Part shown: in pieces, positions 23,081-32,600 of the stretch
Numbering within the stretch: position 1 is the first letter of the stretch
How the letters are laid out: the number at the start of each line of letters is the position of its first letter
Source of the DNA: a virus
Reading direction: 5' to 3' (one strand)
Length of the DNA stretch: 33,394 bases
Virus record (IMG/VR): IMGVR_UViG_3300006310_000002
Span: 1 to 33,394 of that record
The notes under the pieces: generated by a model
The model's input: the letters and a program-made list of their open reading frames with translations, nothing else
The model's database searches: none
Told to the model about the DNA's origin: nothing
Position numbers and translations under genes: made by a program

Positions 23081-25185
23081 TGCTAACAAAAGTAAAAAGA
23101 ATTAAAAGAAAGAAATATGCAGCAGGAGATGAAGCTAGGACATTTGCAAATATCCCTACAGCTTCTCAACCTGTTCAGCAAAAAGTTGGAACAAGAGATG
23201 AGTATTTAGATAGATACGCTAAAACTCAAATTAAATCTCCTGAACTAGCTGATGCTGCAAAACAAGATTATACAACTCAAGCTGTTCAAACAGATGAACT
23301 AATAGGTGGTGCACAATTAGCAGCTCCAACTGATGTTGGTACAACTACAATAACTGGACAAACAATTGCAACACCAACTTCTTTAACAGCAGCTCAAGCA
23401 GCTACACCAACAGGTCCAACAACTACAACAATGACTGCTGGTTTAGGAACTGCAAAAACAGGAACTGCTCAAGCAGGTACAGTTGGAACTACAGCTCAAA
23501 TTGGTGCAGTAACTGGAGCTTTAACTGGGACTGTTACAGGTGCAACAGCAACTCCTACAACTTCTGCAGTAGCTCAAGCTGCTTCAGGACAATTATCTTC
23601 TGGAGCTTTAGCTCAAGTATTAAGTGGAACTGCAGCTACAGTAGCTGGACAAACTGCAACTCTACCTGGAAATATTCAGGCAGCAATTGCAACTAATCCT
23701 GCTTCTGTAACTAAAGTAATTGTTGCTCAACCAACTGATGTACAAGCACAAATTGCATCATTACCTACAGATGCTTTAGTATCTACTCAATTAACTTCTT
23801 TATTAGCTGGAATAGATACAGGTACAATACCTACATGGGCAAGAGGTGCTGTAGAAAATGTTGAAAAGAATTTAGCTCAAAGAGGTTTAAGCAAATCTAC
23901 TATTGGTAGAGATGCATTAGTTAATGCAATTATACAATCAGCATTACCTATAGCTCAATCAAATGCAACTGCATTACAACAAAGAGCTTCACAGAATTTA
24001 ACAAACGAACAACAAGCTTCTGTATTATCGGCACAACAGAGTTTTCAAACTCAGTTAGTTAATGCTGAAAATGATATGAAAGCTCAGATGATGACTGGGC
24101 AGTTTGCTCAAGAAATTACTAAGCTTAATGCTATGAGTGAGCAACAAGCTATATTGGCTGGTGCTTCTCATCAACAAGAAGTAAGATTAGCAAACTTAGC
24201 TAACATACAACAAGCTGGATTAACAGGTGCTCAGTTAACTCAGCAAATGGCTTTAGCTAATTTAAGTACAAATCAACAAACAGCTTTAGCAAATGCACAA
24301 ACAACTGCAGGGTTTGATGTTTTAAATTTAAATAATGCACAACAAACTGCAATATCAAATTCTAATTTATTTAGAACTTTTGAAATATCTAATTTAAATA
24401 ATACTCAACAAGCTACTATGCAGAATGCTGTTCAATTAGCAACTATGGATATGGCTAATTTATCCAATGCTCAACAAAAAGCTGTAGTTAATGCTCAAGC
24501 TTTTTTACAAATGGATATGGCTAACTTGTCAAATGCTCAACAATTAGAAGTTGTTAATACACAAAATAGACAACAAGGTATGTTAACTGACCAAGCTGCT
24601 ACAAATGCTGCTGCTCAGTTTAATGCATCAAGTACAAACCAAATGAATCAGTTTATAAATAATTTATCAGCTACAATTAATTCACAGAATGCTGCAAGAG
24701 ATGATGCTATGGGTCAGTTTAATGTAACGGAAGCAGATAGAGTTGCAGCTTTAAATCAGAATAATACTTTAGAAGCTGATAGATTAGAGAATACTTTAAA
24801 TACACAAATTGCACAATTTAATTCTCAACTAGATAATGAACGAAATAAATTTAATACACAGAATGCAAACTTAGTTGAACAAGCAAATGTACAATGGCGA
24901 AGACAATTGAATACTGCAAATACTGCAGGACAGAATGCAGTAAATCAAGCTAATGCTATGAACTCATTTAATATGAGTAATCAGGGTTTATCTTTCTTAT
25001 GGCAAGAAATGAGAGATGCTGCTAAATGGGAATATGAATCAGCACAAAATTATGAAGAAAGACAAGCTAATATTACAATAGCTGCTTTAGGAAATGAAGC
25101 TGCATCTGATGCAGGTAAGGCAGATATTTTAAAAACTTTAGGTGGATTTGCTTTAGATATTTGGAGAGGTAAAGACGCACCATAA
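23080..25185 (+). CDS. Large virion-type protein with 22-residue repeats
   Basis: This 701-residue protein has a basic start (MLTKVKRIKRKKYAAGDEAR). An extremely Thr/Ala/Gly-rich low-complexity region follows to about 200. A helical domain has WARGAVENVEKNLAQRGLSK, then a block of six perfect 22-residue repeats at 372-503 (NLSNAQQ...NAQ...MDMA), and then further Gln/Asn-rich helices. The end is MRDAAKWEYESAQNYEERQA. Proteins of this style occur before ejection proteins in marine podoviruses. I infer an internal virion or tail-interior role. The gene overlaps both neighbours by one base, so it is part of a coupled operon. Confidence 0.75.
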   Translation: MLTKVKRIKRKKYAAGDEARTFANIPTASQPVQQKVGTRDEYLDRYAKTQIKSPELADAAKQDYTTQAVQTDELIGGAQLAAPTDVGTTTITGQTIATPTSLTAAQAATPTGPTTTTMTAGLGTAKTGTAQAGTVGTTAQIGAVTGALTGTVTGATATPTTSAVAQAASGQLSSGALAQVLSGTAATVAGQTATLPGNIQAAIATNPASVTKVIVAQPTDVQAQIASLPTDALVSTQLTSLLAGIDTGTIPTWARGAVENVEKNLAQRGLSKSTIGRDALVNAIIQSALPIAQSNATALQQRASQNLTNEQQASVLSAQQSFQTQLVNAENDMKAQMMTGQFAQEITKLNAMSEQQAILAGASHQQEVRLANLANIQQAGLTGAQLTQQMALANLSTNQQTALANAQTTAGFDVLNLNNAQQTAISNSNLFRTFEISNLNNTQQATMQNAVQLATMDMANLSNAQQKAVVNAQAFLQMDMANLSNAQQLEVVNTQNRQQGMLTDQAATNAAAQFNASSTNQMNQFINNLSATINSQNAARDDAMGQFNVTEADRVAALNQNNTLEADRLENTLNTQIAQFNSQLDNERNKFNTQNANLVEQANVQWRRQLNTANTAGQNAVNQANAMNSFNMSNQGLSFLWQEMRDAAKWEYESAQNYEERQANITIAALGNEAASDAGKADILKTLGGFALDIWRGKDAP
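24193..24588 (+). repeat. Six tandem 22-residue repeats within the 23080 gene
   Basis: Repeats start at residues 372, 394, 416, 438, 460 and 482. Each opens N-L-(S/N/A)-(N/T)-x-Q-Q, and the later copies end M-D-M-A. The spacing is exactly 22 residues with no insertions. Twenty-two residues equal two hendecads, as in right-handed or straight coiled helices. The DNA copies are diverged, so this is a protein repeat more than a recent DNA duplication. Confidence 0.85.
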
Positions 25186-25637
25186 TGAATAAAAGTCAAG
25201 ATATACAAGATACAATACGTTTATATAAAAGTCATAATGTTTATGATAATTTATCAAAAGATGATGTAGCTCAACATATTATACCTTCTGTAGCTTTAAA
25301 TCAATATAAAGTATTTAGATATGATAATACAGGAGTTGCTTATGCATTTACTAACTGGGCATTTTTAAATAATGAAACACAAAATAGATATAAATTAACA
25401 GGAGTATTAGATAAGTTTGATTGGGATAGTGGTAAAAATTGTTGGCATATAGATACAGTTAATACTGCTTATAATAAATTAACAGAAATTTATAACTGGA
25501 CTGCAAGTTATTTTTCAAAACTTTTAACTGATGATGAATATTTTAATTGGTTAAGATTAGATAAAGAAGGACAGAACGTAAAAAGAGTAAATAGAATTAA
25601 AGCATCAAATGGAAAAAGGAAATTTTTAAAGGAATAA
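25185..25637 (+). CDS. HlyC-like toxin-activating lysine acyltransferase homologue
   Basis: This 150-residue protein resembles RTX toxin acyltransferases such as HlyC, which use acyl-ACP to acylate internal lysines of a pore-forming toxin. Visible matches in order are His17 at the place of the family's catalytic histidine, IIPSVALNQYKVF against the HlyC VLPAIRANQYALL, VAYAFTNWAFLN against VAYCSWANLS, WDSGKNCWHID (80-90) against WTSGDRKWFID, with Asp90 at the essential aspartate. An LTDDEYFNWLRLDKEGQNV segment follows, as in PDELFRAIRVDP. HlyC has about 170 residues. The family fold is GNAT-related. No RTX nonapeptide protein is in the window. Its place in the ejection block recalls T7 gp13. 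The substrate is unknown. TAATG overlap with the previous gene. Confidence 0.72.
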   Translation: MNKSQDIQDTIRLYKSHNVYDNLSKDDVAQHIIPSVALNQYKVFRYDNTGVAYAFTNWAFLNNETQNRYKLTGVLDKFDWDSGKNCWHIDTVNTAYNKLTEIYNWTASYFSKLLTDDEYFNWLRLDKEGQNVKRVNRIKASNGKRKFLKE

Positions 25638-25641
25638 TAAT

Positions 25642-26955
25642 ATGGGAAGTGTAGCAAAAGTAGTAAAAAAAGCAGCTAGAGTAATTAAGAAACCTATTAA
25701 GAAAATAACTAGAGGTATTGCTAGAGGTATTGCTAAAGTAGGAAAATCAGTAATGAAAGGTGTTGGCAGAATAACTAAAAAATTAGGACCAATAGGTATG
25801 ATTGGTTTAGCTATTGCTATGCCTTATGCTTTATCAGCATTAGGTGGAGGTGCAACTGGTGGACTGATAGGTAGAACTATGATGGGACCACATGGACAAA
25901 TGATGAGTACAGGATGGTTAAATTCATCAAATGTATTTTTAAAAAGTATTGGACAAGTTGGTAATGCTATAAGAACAGGTTATACAGCTTCAACTGGTGC
26001 TATAAGAACAAGTGTTGGAAATACATGGCAAAGTATTACTAAATCTATTGGAAATGGTTTTCAAAAATTTCAAACAGGTTCAGGAAATATATGGACTAGA
26101 ATTTCTAATGGTGCAAAAAATTTATTTACTAAAGCAAGAAGTACACTTAAACAATATACACCAAAATTTAGAGCAGGTCAACAAGGTACTGTCGGTGTAG
26201 AAGGTTGGGGTAATCCTTTTGGTTATGCTGACACAGCTACTATGACAAGTGGACAAGCTGCAGGATTAATTGATGCAGGTGCTATTCAAGGTAGTCAATT
26301 ATCTGGTCAAACATTAGGAAGTGCTGAAGGATGGTTTACTAAAGCAGGAAGTTCTGAAGCAGATAAATTAGTAACTCAAACAATTAATAATGCTATGGAA
26401 TCAAATGTTAATATGTTACAAGGTAATTCACAAAAATATTTTAATGATTTAGTTACTCATCAAAAAGAAATGGGAAGTTATGTAAATAATTCAGAAGCTT
26501 TTGATACAGTAGTAAATAATACAGGAACAAATTATAATGGTATAACAGATTTTGATGGTGCTTATAATTCAGATTTAGGTATGACAGGAGATTATAAATT
26601 AATAAATCCAAATGAACCTAATTCATATACATTTACTGGTGAAAAAACTTATAATAATCCTGTAGGTAAATCATCAATTAATAAAGCTAAGAAGAGTAAG
26701 ATTTCAAAAAATTTAAAATATGCTGCAGGTACTTTAAGTAAAAGTTTATTAACTCCAGCAAAAACTGGTCTTCAACATCCTAATGTTATGTATGCTTCTA
26801 CTGCAGATATGACTCAAGCAACTACTGGTGGATATGGTGGAACTGATATAGAAGGTGCATGGGGTGGAAGTTTATTACATGGTGCATTTGACGATAATCA
26901 AAGAGAAAGAATTATGAGTTTTTATAAAAATATGAATATTATAGGAAGTCAATAA
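25642..26955 (+). CDS. Cationic, membrane-type ejection protein candidate
   Basis: This 437-residue protein has a striking N-terminus. Residues 1-47 contain 16 Lys/Arg in amphipathic spacing (VAKVVKKAARVIKKPIKKIT and on), followed by a hydrophobic, glycine-rich segment at 48-78 (GPIGMIGLAIAMPYALSALG, GGATGGLIG) able to enter a membrane. The first acidic residue of the whole protein is Glu187. The C-terminal half is polar, Asn/Thr/Gly-rich. It lies four bases after the acyltransferase-like gene and before small basic proteins and giant virion proteins. Similar cationic-plus-glycine-rich starts occur in other phage structural proteins. I infer a role in DNA ejection or membrane channel formation; it is also the most plausible substrate for its neighbour. 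Confidence 0.72.
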   Translation: MGSVAKVVKKAARVIKKPIKKITRGIARGIAKVGKSVMKGVGRITKKLGPIGMIGLAIAMPYALSALGGGATGGLIGRTMMGPHGQMMSTGWLNSSNVFLKSIGQVGNAIRTGYTASTGAIRTSVGNTWQSITKSIGNGFQKFQTGSGNIWTRISNGAKNLFTKARSTLKQYTPKFRAGQQGTVGVEGWGNPFGYADTATMTSGQAAGLIDAGAIQGSQLSGQTLGSAEGWFTKAGSSEADKLVTQTINNAMESNVNMLQGNSQKYFNDLVTHQKEMGSYVNNSEAFDTVVNNTGTNYNGITDFDGAYNSDLGMTGDYKLINPNEPNSYTFTGEKTYNNPVGKSSINKAKKSKISKNLKYAAGTLSKSLLTPAKTGLQHPNVMYASTADMTQATTGGYGGTDIEGAWGGSLLHGAFDDNQRERIMSFYKNMNIIGSQ

Positions 26956-26983
26956 TAACAATAATTAATAAAAGGAAAACATA

Positions 26984-27139
26984 ATGGCAAAGAAACAAGG
27001 ATACAATGCAAGAAAAGACGAACAACTAGGAATGACTAGAGGCAAACAATCTGGTAAAAAGATGTCTATGGCTGGTCGTAGAAAAGTAGCTAAAGCTACA
27101 AGAAAACCTAAAGGTTCATACGGATTCGGCAAAAAATAA
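26984..27139 (+). CDS. Small very basic protein
   Basis: This 51-residue protein has about a third Lys/Arg (MAKKQGYNARKDEQLGMTRG, KKMSMAGRRKVAKATRKPKG, ending GFGKK). AAAGGA precedes the ATG. It overlaps the next gene by TAATG. Such proteins often bind nucleic acid, but no family is claimed. Reverse-strand frames over it are shadows. Confidence 0.75.
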   Translation: MAKKQGYNARKDEQLGMTRGKQSGKKMSMAGRRKVAKATRKPKGSYGFGKK

Positions 27140-27303
27140 TGCCTTTTAAGTCCGAGAAGCAACGTAAATTTTTATGGGCTAATGAACCCAAAGTTGCAAA
27201 AGATTGGACTCAAAGATATAGTAGCAGAATTAAAAAAGAGAAAGGTGGTTGCATATCAATAATGATAGTAACCCCTAGTAAGAAACCTAAGAAGAAAAAA
27301 TAA
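27139..27303 (+). CDS. Small conserved-type phage protein (FKSEKQRKFLWANEP type)
   Basis: This 54-residue protein begins MPFKSEKQRKFLWANEPKVA, then KDWTQRYSSRI. This is a short motif I recognise from many phages (FKSEAQRR.MWAN.PE.A..W...YG) as a stand-alone small protein without known function. The Lys-rich tail may bind DNA. It is joined to both neighbours by TAATG, which strongly supports the start and stop. Confidence 0.78.
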   Translation: MPFKSEKQRKFLWANEPKVAKDWTQRYSSRIKKEKGGCISIMIVTPSKKPKKKK

Positions 27304-27857
27304 TGGCTGAAAGAGTACAACAAAATAAATTTGAAAAAGCAGGTGTTAATCCCTTTAATGCTCCTGTACCTGGTGAATCGCTAACTGCGTCTCCAGCTAC
27401 ACAGCAACCTTGGGAAACTCCTTCAAGATATACAGAGCAAGACAAAGCTATGGAAGCTGTATATATGGAATTAACTTCTCCAGATAATTTAGAGAAATTA
27501 GTAGATATAATAAATGAAGGAACTCCTTTAGATGACATAGCTCAAGTTATTTTATATAAAGGTTATTCAGAAGGATTGTTTAGTCCTGATTTAATGTTAT
27601 TATTAATTGAACCTACTTTATATCTATTAATTGCTATTGCTGATTATGCTGATATAAAAGATTATGTTTTATATGATGGTGAAGATACAGACCCTGAAGC
27701 TGAAATTCATGGTGATGATGTTGAACCTGTTGAATGGGATGAAGAAGAAGAAGAAATAAAACCTAAACCTAAAAAAGAAAGTTTGGGTGAAAGTCTTTTA
27801 GCAAAAGTAGAATCCGAATTACCTGAAAAGGTTGCAGAAATTAAGGAGAAAGAATAA
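27303..27857 (+). CDS. Marine-phage virion-type protein with NPFNAPVPGESLT start
   Basis: This 184-residue protein contains AGVNPFNAPVPGESLTASPA, then WETPSRYTEQDKAMEAVYME, then two hydrophobic helices (DIAQVILYKGYSEGLFSPDL, MLLLIEPTLYLLIAIADYAD). A strongly acidic C-terminus follows (from about 125). The first two motifs match a protein family I know from both podo- and myoviruses of marine bacteria, of unassigned function. Membrane-adjacent helices in the middle fit an internal or ejection protein. The acidic tail could pair with the cationic proteins upstream; this is inference. TAATG at both ends. Confidence 0.75.
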   Translation: MAERVQQNKFEKAGVNPFNAPVPGESLTASPATQQPWETPSRYTEQDKAMEAVYMELTSPDNLEKLVDIINEGTPLDDIAQVILYKGYSEGLFSPDLMLLLIEPTLYLLIAIADYADIKDYVLYDGEDTDPEAEIHGDDVEPVEWDEEEEEIKPKPKKESLGESLLAKVESELPEKVAEIKEKE

Positions 27858-29629
27858 TGGGAATTAATCTTTGGGATATTGGAGCTGTTGCAACAGGAGC
27901 TATTGAAAGAGATAGAGAACATACTGCTGAGAATTTAAAAATTCGTGCTGATGAATTATCAGCAAAAAGAAATGCTCTTATTCAAAGAAAGAATAAAAAA
28001 TATGATGCAGAAATTAAATCCTATTATAAAGAAAAAGGCACTATGGATAAAATTAATTCTTTGAATTCTGAAGCTGCAGCTTTCAATGAAGCTAATAAAG
28101 GTAAATTAAATACTGCTGGAGATGAGATTACTTATGACCAAAAATTATATGCAACTAGATATTTATTAGCAACTGTAGATGGATTTAAGGATTTAGATAA
28201 AACTGAAAGAGATACTATGATTAAAGGGTTTAGTAAATCTGGTGCTAATTATCAAATGCAAACAAAAGACCCTGATAAATTAGCTGCATTACAAAGTAAA
28301 GAAGAAGATATTATTCTTTCTAATTATGCAAGTCAATTAAAAAATGCTAAAGATGATAGTTTCTTAATTAATAAAATATTAGGAAAAAAGACAACAGTTA
28401 GTTCGTCAGCAGATTTAGAAAAGGCAGTTAATGCAGATGTTAAAGCTTCTGAGATTGTTACTAAAATTGATAATGCAGAAAATCCTGATAAAACAGATGG
28501 AACTTCTATACAATTAACTGAAACTATTAAAGCATTTAGTCCTTCTAAAGATTGGAGAAGTGCATATAAAGATGCTTTTGGAAATACTAAGTATGATATG
28601 AAAAATACTCAAGTTATTTCTTACTTAAATACATTAGGAGTTCATGGTGGTAATGATGAATTAAGTTTAAAATTTAATAAAACAGATAGTGAAATTGCAG
28701 GACATAATGCTAATTCTATGGCTAATATAGGTTTTATGAAACATATGTTTAATCAAGTTAAAGATTCAAAAACTGTAGGAGTTGTTGGAGCTATAACTGG
28801 TCCAGATAATTTTGAACAAGTTGGTAGTGTTTTAAATACTGATAAAGTTTTAAGTGAAATGACTTCTATCTTAGACCAAAATAGGTCAGGAAATATTAAA
28901 GAAGATATTAAAATTGGATGGGGTGGTGATATTAGATTAACAACATTTGTTCCTTTAAATGTGGCTGATGCTCAAGGTAATTTAATTATTAAAGGTACTA
29001 CAGTTGGTGGTTTAAATGAAGCTCAAATGGGAACAATTAATGGTTTATTGAATGATTTTATTATCGCACAAGTTAAACTTAATCCAAGAAAAGATATAGA
29101 TGCAGAAGGTAAAGCTGTTGGAGTTTATCGTAAGTTATATAAAAATCAAGATGCAGCTATGTTAAATTCTTTTAATGAATATATGTTAGATAATAATAAA
29201 GATTTAAAAGCTAGTTATGAAAAAAAATTAAAAGAAGAAGATACAGAAAAGAAAACTACTGATGAAACTAGCACAGAAGTTACTACAACAGAAGGTGTAG
29301 ATACACCTCCTAAATTTAAAATTAGTACAACTAAAGATGGTAGTGCAGCAGTAGAAGTAGATGGTGAAGCTTTTAAAATTAAAGATAATCTCGATTATTT
29401 AAAATCAATACCTGATGAGGACTTACAAAAAGCAATTTCTGAAGCAATAAAATTTGAAACAGACATGGAGAAAGCACCTATAGTTGGTACTCCAAAAAAA
29501 TATTTAGACCAAAAAGGAAAAAGAGGCGTTAAAAAAATAAATCCTGAATGGCAAAAACTACAAGATATGAACAAAGCTATAGTAGCGTCTAATGTAAAAC
29601 CAGTTATTCCAAAAAGAAAAATTAGATAG
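27857..29629 (+). CDS. Internal virion protein candidate, 590 residues
   Basis: The protein starts MGINLWDIGAVATGAIERDR with a helical coiled-coil-like N-terminal region to about 80. It continues as a Lys/Asp/Asn-rich soluble protein (DKLYATRYLLATVDGF-like helix, KDWRSAYKDAFGN, NEAQMGTINGLLNDFIIAQV) with a low-complexity Thr/Glu linker at about 470-490 and a basic end. I recognise no catalytic domain. Its place just before the giant final gene matches T7 gp15 before gp16, so I infer an ejected internal core protein. The start is fixed by TAATG. Confidence 0.68.
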   Translation: MGINLWDIGAVATGAIERDREHTAENLKIRADELSAKRNALIQRKNKKYDAEIKSYYKEKGTMDKINSLNSEAAAFNEANKGKLNTAGDEITYDQKLYATRYLLATVDGFKDLDKTERDTMIKGFSKSGANYQMQTKDPDKLAALQSKEEDIILSNYASQLKNAKDDSFLINKILGKKTTVSSSADLEKAVNADVKASEIVTKIDNAENPDKTDGTSIQLTETIKAFSPSKDWRSAYKDAFGNTKYDMKNTQVISYLNTLGVHGGNDELSLKFNKTDSEIAGHNANSMANIGFMKHMFNQVKDSKTVGVVGAITGPDNFEQVGSVLNTDKVLSEMTSILDQNRSGNIKEDIKIGWGGDIRLTTFVPLNVADAQGNLIIKGTTVGGLNEAQMGTINGLLNDFIIAQVKLNPRKDIDAEGKAVGVYRKLYKNQDAAMLNSFNEYMLDNNKDLKASYEKKLKEEDTEKKTTDETSTEVTTTEGVDTPPKFKISTTKDGSAAVEVDGEAFKIKDNLDYLKSIPDEDLQKAISEAIKFETDMEKAPIVGTPKKYLDQKGKRGVKKINPEWQKLQDMNKAIVASNVKPVIPKRKIR

Positions 29630-29642
29630 TGAGCTATGACTT

Positions 29643-32600
29643 ATGGCAGAACAAATCTCAACAATCATAGACAAATCCAAATTAGTTGGTGGGGAAGTCA
29701 TCAACGAACAAATTCTTGAATCTCAAGAAGAAGAAAAAAATAAAGAAAAAGAAACAGAAGTAATTTCAGAAACATTAATTGATAAATCAAAATTAGTTGG
29801 TGGCGAAAAAGTTGAAGAACCTACCCAAATAACTTTCACAACAGACTCTATAATAGACAAATCCAAATTAGTTGGTGGCGAAAATGTCATAACTGGTGAG
29901 GAATATACTGAACCTACAAATTTAGAAAGATTAGAATATGGTTGGGATAAAGAAACCATGGTTCTAGGAAATGTATTTAGAATAGGTAAAGCTAAAGTAC
30001 AAGATTTATTTGATGATGATAAATCTTTTAAAGATTATATTTTAGAAAATGAAAAGAAAAGATTAGAAGCTCTAGATAAAGAACATTGGAAATTTCGTGG
30101 TCGTGAAGATGAAGGTGGAATAACAACAGTTGGTTCTATCGCTTCAATGATTTTAGACCCTTATTATTTAGCTGGATATTTAAATCCTGTTAGTTTAAAA
30201 GCTATGACAAATCCTGTTAGTGCAGGTACATTAAATGCTTTATTAATATCAGGTGATGTTATCATAGATAATTTAGCAAAAACTGGTGAAGTAGATTGGG
30301 GAAGTGTTGCTTTAAGTGGAGCAACTGCTGGAGCAATCGGAGCAGTAATTCCTATTGGTGGAAATATTATTAAAAAATATGCTCCTAAATTTATTGAATC
30401 AGAAGTTAAATTAGTTGCTGATTTTATAGATAGAAAACTTGCTAAATCTAATAATATTTCTATATCTCAATTAAAGAAAATTCAAAATGTTTCTAAATCA
30501 GCACAAGTAAAAGCTGCTGATAATGAATTAATTAAATGGACTAGAAATTTTGTTCATCCTATTACAGCAGAAACTAAAAAGTTTAGAGCTTTAGAAAAAA
30601 CATTATTAGAAAAAAGAAATCTATTAATCAAGATTAGAAAATTAAAAGGTAAAAAGAAACCTATACCAGGTAAATTATCTGGTATGTTGACACAAGAATC
30701 TCCTGGTAAACAAATCATTAATATTAGACAACAAATTATTGATGCTAAAAAAGCATCTGAAGCTGTTAAAAAGAATTTAATAACAAAACAACAAGGTAAA
30801 TTAGAGAACTGGGCTGAATTAATTTCTAATAGAAATGTAAAAATTCTAGAACAATTAAGAAAAAATGAAACAACAATTGACTGGGCAGCTAGAAGTTTAT
30901 TTTCAGTTGCTGTAAGACCATTAGTAGGTGCTGGAATGGGTACTGTTGGTGGTATTTTATTTGGTGATGAAGAAACAGATTTAATGTATTGGGCTACTGC
31001 TGGTGCTGTTGCAGGTCAAATGCAAAAAATGATAGCGAGAAGTGCTAAGTTTGGAACTAAATTAGAGAAAGGAAAAATTTTAGGAGTTATTGATAGAGAG
31101 TTAACTCAATTAACTTTACAAAAAGTTAGAGATTTAATGTCAGCAACAAGTGCTACCAAATTAGATTCTTATGGTGGTGCAACTAGGGAAATTGGCAAGA
31201 TGTTATTTAGAGAAGTAGATTCTCCTGTTTCTCAAAAATCTGCAATCGCTATCGCTGACCAAATGCAAAGACATTTCTTTAGAAAAGTTGATAAAATTTT
31301 TAAACCTTATAATAATGATGAAATAGCTTGGGCTATATCTATTAATAGAGGTAAACAATTAACAAAAGAAACACCAAAAAGAGTAGAAGAGTTATCTATT
31401 CAAGTTAAAAATTATATAGATGAATTTAAAAATTTATCTGAAGGAGCAGGATTCTTTCCTAAAAAAGAAATTGATGATTATTTCCCTAGAGTTTTAGATT
31501 GGGATGCAATTAAGAAAGATGAAAAAGCTTTTTTAAAAACAGTTCAAGGAATTTATGAAAGCCTAGGTATGAAAGGTAAAGTAGCTTCTGGACCAAATAA
31601 AGGTAGATTAAGGTCTGAAGTTGCAGCCGAAAGTTATTATGCTGGGCACAAAACTTCTGGTGATAGTGTATTTAATGCTCAAGTATTGAAAGAGATGTTT
31701 GAAAAATCTACATCAGGTGTTTCAAAATCTGGTAAGAAATTTATTTATGCTCCAGTTAGTGAGCATATTATTCATCAAAGAGCTTTACAAGGTCCTTATA
31801 AATTAGTTGAAGAAGTTTTAGAAAAAAAAGGATATTTAGTAAATGATGGTAAAAATATTTTAACTAGAATTGCAAATGATTCAGTTAAATCTATTGCATT
31901 TGCTAGACAATTTGGAACTCATGGAGAATTACTACAACCTTTCTTTCAAAGAATTAAAGATAAATATTTAAAATCAGGATTAACAACTGAAAAAGCTTTG
32001 ACTGCTGCAAATCAAGAAATGAAGTTAGTAGTTAATAGTATTGATGCATACTTTGATAGATATGGTGTTGCCATGACTGGTGCAGCTAAATCGTCAGCAG
32101 GAATTATTGCAACTTTAGGTAATGCAAATATGCTAGGTAGAGTTACTATATCATCTTTAGGTGATATAATTCAACCTTTACAAAACTCTAGTAATTGGAC
32201 AGTTATTCTTAATGGTTTTAGAAGAACTGCTATAAGACAAGCAAAAGAAACTGGACCAGCTAGAGAATTAGGTTTAGATATATCTAATTCAATTCAACAA
32301 GGACTTCAAAGGTCGGCTGGTTTTGAAGGTAAAAATCTATTATTAAATAATAGTTGGATGGGTAAAACTCCTACAGAAACAGTTAATAATATAATGTTTA
32401 AAGCATTAGGATTACAATGGTTGACTGGTTATGCTAGAAGATTTGCTTATAATGTAGGTGTATCTGATGCTTATTATTTATCTAAAACTTTAAAGAAATT
32501 AACTGCTAGAGGATTAGAAAATTCTGGTAAAGCAAAAAGAATTAAATTTTTTTTAAATAATAATTATGAAATAACTACTAGACAAGCTTTACAACTAGGT

